A DNA stretch of 64,000 nucleotides from Anarhynchus alexandrinus. Its lineage: Eukaryota > Chordata > Aves > Charadriiformes > Charadriidae. Every line of letters begins with the position of its first letter. The first letter of the stretch is position 1. The translations under genes were made by a program, and so were the position numbers. Below the pieces are notes generated by a model. That model was given only the letters and a program-made list of their open reading frames with translations. It searched no databases and was not told where the DNA came from. Location: positions 325,227 through 389,226 of the forward strand of contig VUYV01000518.1 in the NCBI GenBank assembly GCA_008711295.1, written 5' to 3'. Shown here in pieces: positions 60,433 through 64,000 of this stretch.

Positions 60433-60910
60433 TTTGGGGCAGATACAGACACCCTCCCCCAGCAGCTTGCACACAGGCTCCAGCCACTGGCCCTGAGCCC
60501 CTCACTCATGCCTGTACGCCCATAGCTGGTTTTTGGGATACATACAATTCCCGATCCAGTGGCTGGAGGTTAAAGACCCCCACCAGCTCCAGTAGTTGAC
60601 ACTGAGACACCACCGGCTCCAGTAGGTAGCTTCCTCCTTTTCTTATTATCCCTTTTTATCCATTGAAAAAAAGTCCTTGACCAGACACCCTCAAAGGAGC
60701 AGACACACACTGTCTTTCTATATACCTTTACACAAACCAAGTGTGGGGTCTTTTTATGCCCCAAAGAAGAGGCATCCTGCAAGCCAGAATTCTGGGTTAA
60801 CACTGACGCTGTATCCACACGTGTAAATTAACCTTGCCTGTGACAATTCTCTGGCATTAAGGCAATCTATCATGGAACAATCCACAACCTTATTTTAAAA
60901 TTGCCTTGGC

Positions 60911-63900
60911 CTCCAAAATCCTGTGGTTGAATACAAACTGTCTATTGGGAATGGTCGTTGGCCTATGCTAGCTCGCAGATTAGTTCAGGCCATGCTAGTT
61001 GGCACAGGCAAAAAGCACACCACCTACTCCGTAAAACTGTTAGAACAGTTTCTAATGGATCCCCAGTGCTTGGGCATGTTCTTTGGCATTTCTTCATTTA
61101 CTGGTGCAAACCTTGCCTACAAAGCTCAGCAAGAATCAACTTGGGTTCAGCAAAACCATCACAGAATTAGAAGTCATACAGCTAAATAGACCAGGGGTGA
61201 TGTAGCATGGTCTGACGTCTCTGCACTGAGGCCCATAGTTTATCCTATCTTATTTGTATCATCCAAATTACCTCATTACTTCTGACAAAGAATTAATTTG
61301 ATAGTTACCCTGTTTTAGTGGTCAAACCCCCAAGTGTACACATGAGAAAAAGGACAGAGACAAGTAGACTTTGACCTTCCATGAATATGAAGTCTTTTTA
61401 GCCTTTGCTTACACAATTTCAGCAAGAGTTTTAAGAATGGTCAGAACCACAGGTCCAGATCGAACAAAATATAACAATAGCCTGCATATATAGGGGTGGG
61501 GTGACAAACCTTGAGCTATTTTCTGAATATGTTGGTAGAACTTGATTCGGGATGAGAGAGCAGTTGAAATGTCCAGAGTATCGATGCAGTCATGTTTGAA
61601 CAGATTGATTTGTTTATGAGTACTGACAAATAACTTTGGAGAACAAAACCATGTTTTTTCAGACCTAGAAGATCCAAAGCATTATCCAGCACTTATTGAC
61701 GTTCACACAGCAGTGACCAGAAATGCCAGAGAGCCTAAGAGCACTAGTACAGCAATAAGCAGAAAGTGCAAAGGACTTAGCGGCACAAAAACAATGGTTT
61801 GCATAACTTGGTAAAGAAATTGAACCAATGTATAGCTTGCTGTGGATAGCTTTTGAGTGGTATTTTTCATCTACTAGTTTTTATATATCACAAAATTGCA
61901 GCAAGCCACTTGTCTGTTTTCTAACTATTCTTTCTCTTGGCAGGAGAGTTTTTTCAGTGGAACACTCATAGATGAACAGAGTCTAGTTTCTAGCTATTTA
62001 GAGAAAAGGCATAATTACTAAAGAAGTAAGTTGCATATATCTTCTCCTGCCAACTTCACCACGAAACTGCAGAATTATTGCCTACTTGATTTGAGGTATG
62101 CACTTCATTTCAAAGTTTTATTTGTCAGTGCCTTTGATCAGCTCATCCTAATAAAAATATATCCTATTAAAAAATGTCTGTCTGTGGCTCTGGGGTTCTT
62201 TTTGGTTTCTTACCAGTTGCCCAATGATCATAAAGGGCAATAAGAAAATTTAAGTTAAAGAGTAAAAATGTGACAATAAAAATAGCACATATACCATCTG
62301 CAGAATCACACAGCACAGCTAATTTATGGCACGATATTGAAATTCAGAACAAGGCTCAACTGTACTTGCCTAAACTTTTTCTCCCACACAGATTAATAAA
62401 GAACAATCAATCCAGTGTACTGCTCTTTCAGTAGACTTAATGTACAGTGAATTGATAGCAATTAAACTTTAAATTTCTAAATTGTCTTTGTGCTGTAGTC
62501 TCGTTTCTTTCTATTTTTGGGGTGGGGTTGTTTTTTTTTTTGTATCACCTATAAATTACACTATAATGTATTTTTAAAAGATACAGGAGGCAGTACTGAG
62601 ATTAGAATATCAAAGTACCACAGCAGCAAACAAGTAGGGCTCAGCTTTCAAAGAAATTTTTATCCTACAAGTGCAGTAAAAAAGAGCACATGATGATTTG
62701 CTGCGAGCAGAGAAGAAAGTTATACATGATTAAAGTATTCCAAATGAATACTAACAAGACAGATCCCCTTCTGGACAGCATAACAGAACCAGATGAAGGA
62801 CTTCTAGACATGAAGTCCTGAGTTTCTACAGAAGCAGCTAAAAGCCAGTCTTGGTCATTAACATACTAGTAGACTCACATCCCATAACTAGCAACCTAGT
62901 TCAGGTCATTAATGCTTTTGATAGCTTCCCATTCACTGCAATGGTCAATATCACATGTCTCCCCTTGCCCACACTTATTTGTGCCTAATTTTAGCTAACA
63001 GACTTTAATGTTCAAGTTAGTTGTCCGGTTTCCTCACACTCCCTTTACTGTCAGTAGGAAAAGGCAAGCTTCTACAGAGTAATTTGGAACAGAGGCATAA
63101 ACATGGAAGAGGTCCATATTTCCCTTGAGCAGATTATCTCACTCTGCTAACTGGGGAGAGGCCAGTGACAATGTTCCTATTTTAAGTATCTAAAACCAGG
63201 CAGCTCAATCCAAGTCAGTCTGGCCTAACACACCCACCCGGACATTGCTTATTTTTGAAATAACAAAAGGCAAATTCCACTTTCAGTTTCTCTGCTCACC
63301 GAGACAGTTTTGCACTGGGAAGGAAGTAATTGGCTTCGAATCACAGTGAAATAACCTGGTCTCTAGCAGGGCAGGGCCAGCAGCTGGCTCATTTCTCCTT
63401 CAGCTGCCCAGGAGAATTCATCCAGCAGCTGATAGACCAAGGCTTGCAATCTGATATGAACAGATTTGGACAGACAGAGCTGATTGAAATTGATTGCTGG
63501 CCACCAAAGCATGGCGAGTTTTGTGTGAATAGTCCATGGGGAAATGATGTGTGAGAGTGTGTGTGTGTGCTTATACAAAGACTGCAGCAGCAGCACAGTG
63601 TTAAAATTGTACCAAGAGATGAGGTGCTAACCTCCTCAAGAGGAATCCAAGATGTCTGTCAAGAAAGAAACAAGCTAGTTTAAACTGGGGGTGTCAGAAT
63701 GAACAAACCACCTTCCTTTATCTCCCACGTGTGACCCCATAGTGTAGAATTCCTTGCTACTGAGGGTTGCCGATGCTAAAAGTCTAGGTAGGTTCAAAAC
63801 TGACAGGACAACGTCATGGAAAGAAAAAAGAAAATAAATCTACCAAAGGCTGTTAAATGCAAAGACACCCCTCAATCTATAAGTCTGTTGGTCAGGAACA

Positions 63901-64000
63901 ACTGGAGTTTGGGAGAATATTCTGGAAAATACCAAATGCTGACTTTCTGCATGTACTCTTCCTTAGGCTATTGTCAGACAGCAGATATTCACTCTGACAT
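60911..64000. other. Mostly unique sequence
   Basis: The first 280 bases (to about 61190) may still belong to the LTR-like element or its host repeat; the frame 60923-61189 has no recognisable domain. Beyond it nothing is recognised except a poly-T run near 62529-62541 and a GT microsatellite at 63548-63569. Confidence 0.5.
63548..63569. repeat. (GT)n microsatellite
   Basis: A short interrupted gt/ga repeat followed by an uninterrupted gtgtgtgtgtgtg run. Confidence 0.85.

Larger units (their letters stand above)
59760..60910 (-). mobile_element. GC-rich LTR-like repeat, minus strand
   Basis: The segment is strikingly GC-rich compared with its flanks. Its right part ('gaccccaccagctcc'-type sequence at 60575-60630, 'cttattatccctttttatcc', 'ccagaattctgggttaacac', 'aatctatcatggaacaatcc') resembles an avian endogenous retroviral LTR. 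On the minus strand GGGGCATAAAAAG (60763-60751) takes the TATA position. The left part consists of degenerate units of about 130 bases around 60130-60410 and a CA repeat. Both borders are uncertain and the family assignment is from memory, so it could instead be another dispersed repeat. The large antiparallel frames here (up to 177 codons) reflect low stop density in GC-rich repeats. Confidence 0.5.

Noticed and set aside
60066..60599. 177- and 145-codon overlapping frames as genes
   Set aside because: Antiparallel frames in a GC-rich, Pro/His/Thr-biased repeat; the composition follows CA-rich repeat units.
1..64000. CRISPR array, operon, tRNA or rRNA genes, prophage or other prokaryotic system
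   Set aside because: No regularly spaced repeats, no ribosome-binding-site/ORF organisation and no structural RNA signatures; repeat content is that of a bird nuclear genome.

Overview
The window looks like nuclear DNA from a bird. The evidence is its repeats: many 5'-truncated CR1 LINE 3' ends, several with the octamer-like terminal repeat (attctatg-type), and several retroviral LTRs of types I recognise from avian genomes. The rest is AT-rich, mostly single-copy sequence with many stop codons in every frame. I recognise no known protein-coding gene, rRNA, tRNA, CRISPR array or operon, so the window reads as a gene desert or the inside of a very large intron. Three isolated N positions and one 119-base N run show a draft assembly. 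No search or computation was run; repeat calls rest on recall of repeat consensus sequences and on reading.

Layout. 1-7126 is unique sequence with one candidate conserved block (3440-3850). A CR1 lies at 7127-7655, then unique sequence follows to the gap at 15349-15467. Around the gap (15468-16873) pieces of one minus-strand CR1 and of an LTR occur in the wrong order and partly twice, which points to local misassembly. An LTR (16750-17537) follows, then an ancient CR1 (17780-18290). A short CR1 sits at 21386-21545. At 23755-24960 an ancient CR1 is split by a solo LTR. At 26650-28615 another ancient CR1 is split by a younger CR1. 28616-39530 is repeat-poor and holds the strongest candidates for conserved regulatory DNA (29900-30190, 32380-33660). 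Short CR1s lie at 39534 and 40311, an LTR followed by a CR1 piece at about 42680-43505, a 1.1 kb LTR with an intact promoter and poly(A) signal at 49678-50803, a CR1 at 54968, and a GC-rich LTR-like repeat with internal degenerate tandem units at about 59760-60910.

All five LTRs read on the minus strand. Between 45 and 51.6 kb the minus strand carries several exon-like pieces: an open stretch of 225 codons broken by one stop (50910-51590), a 104-codon reading frame (48873-49187), and blocks bounded by good splice signals (45889-45960, 45590-45660). They resemble an unrecognised or decayed gene, but none is secure. This is the part of the window most worth testing for something undescribed; the rest is explained by layered transposons.
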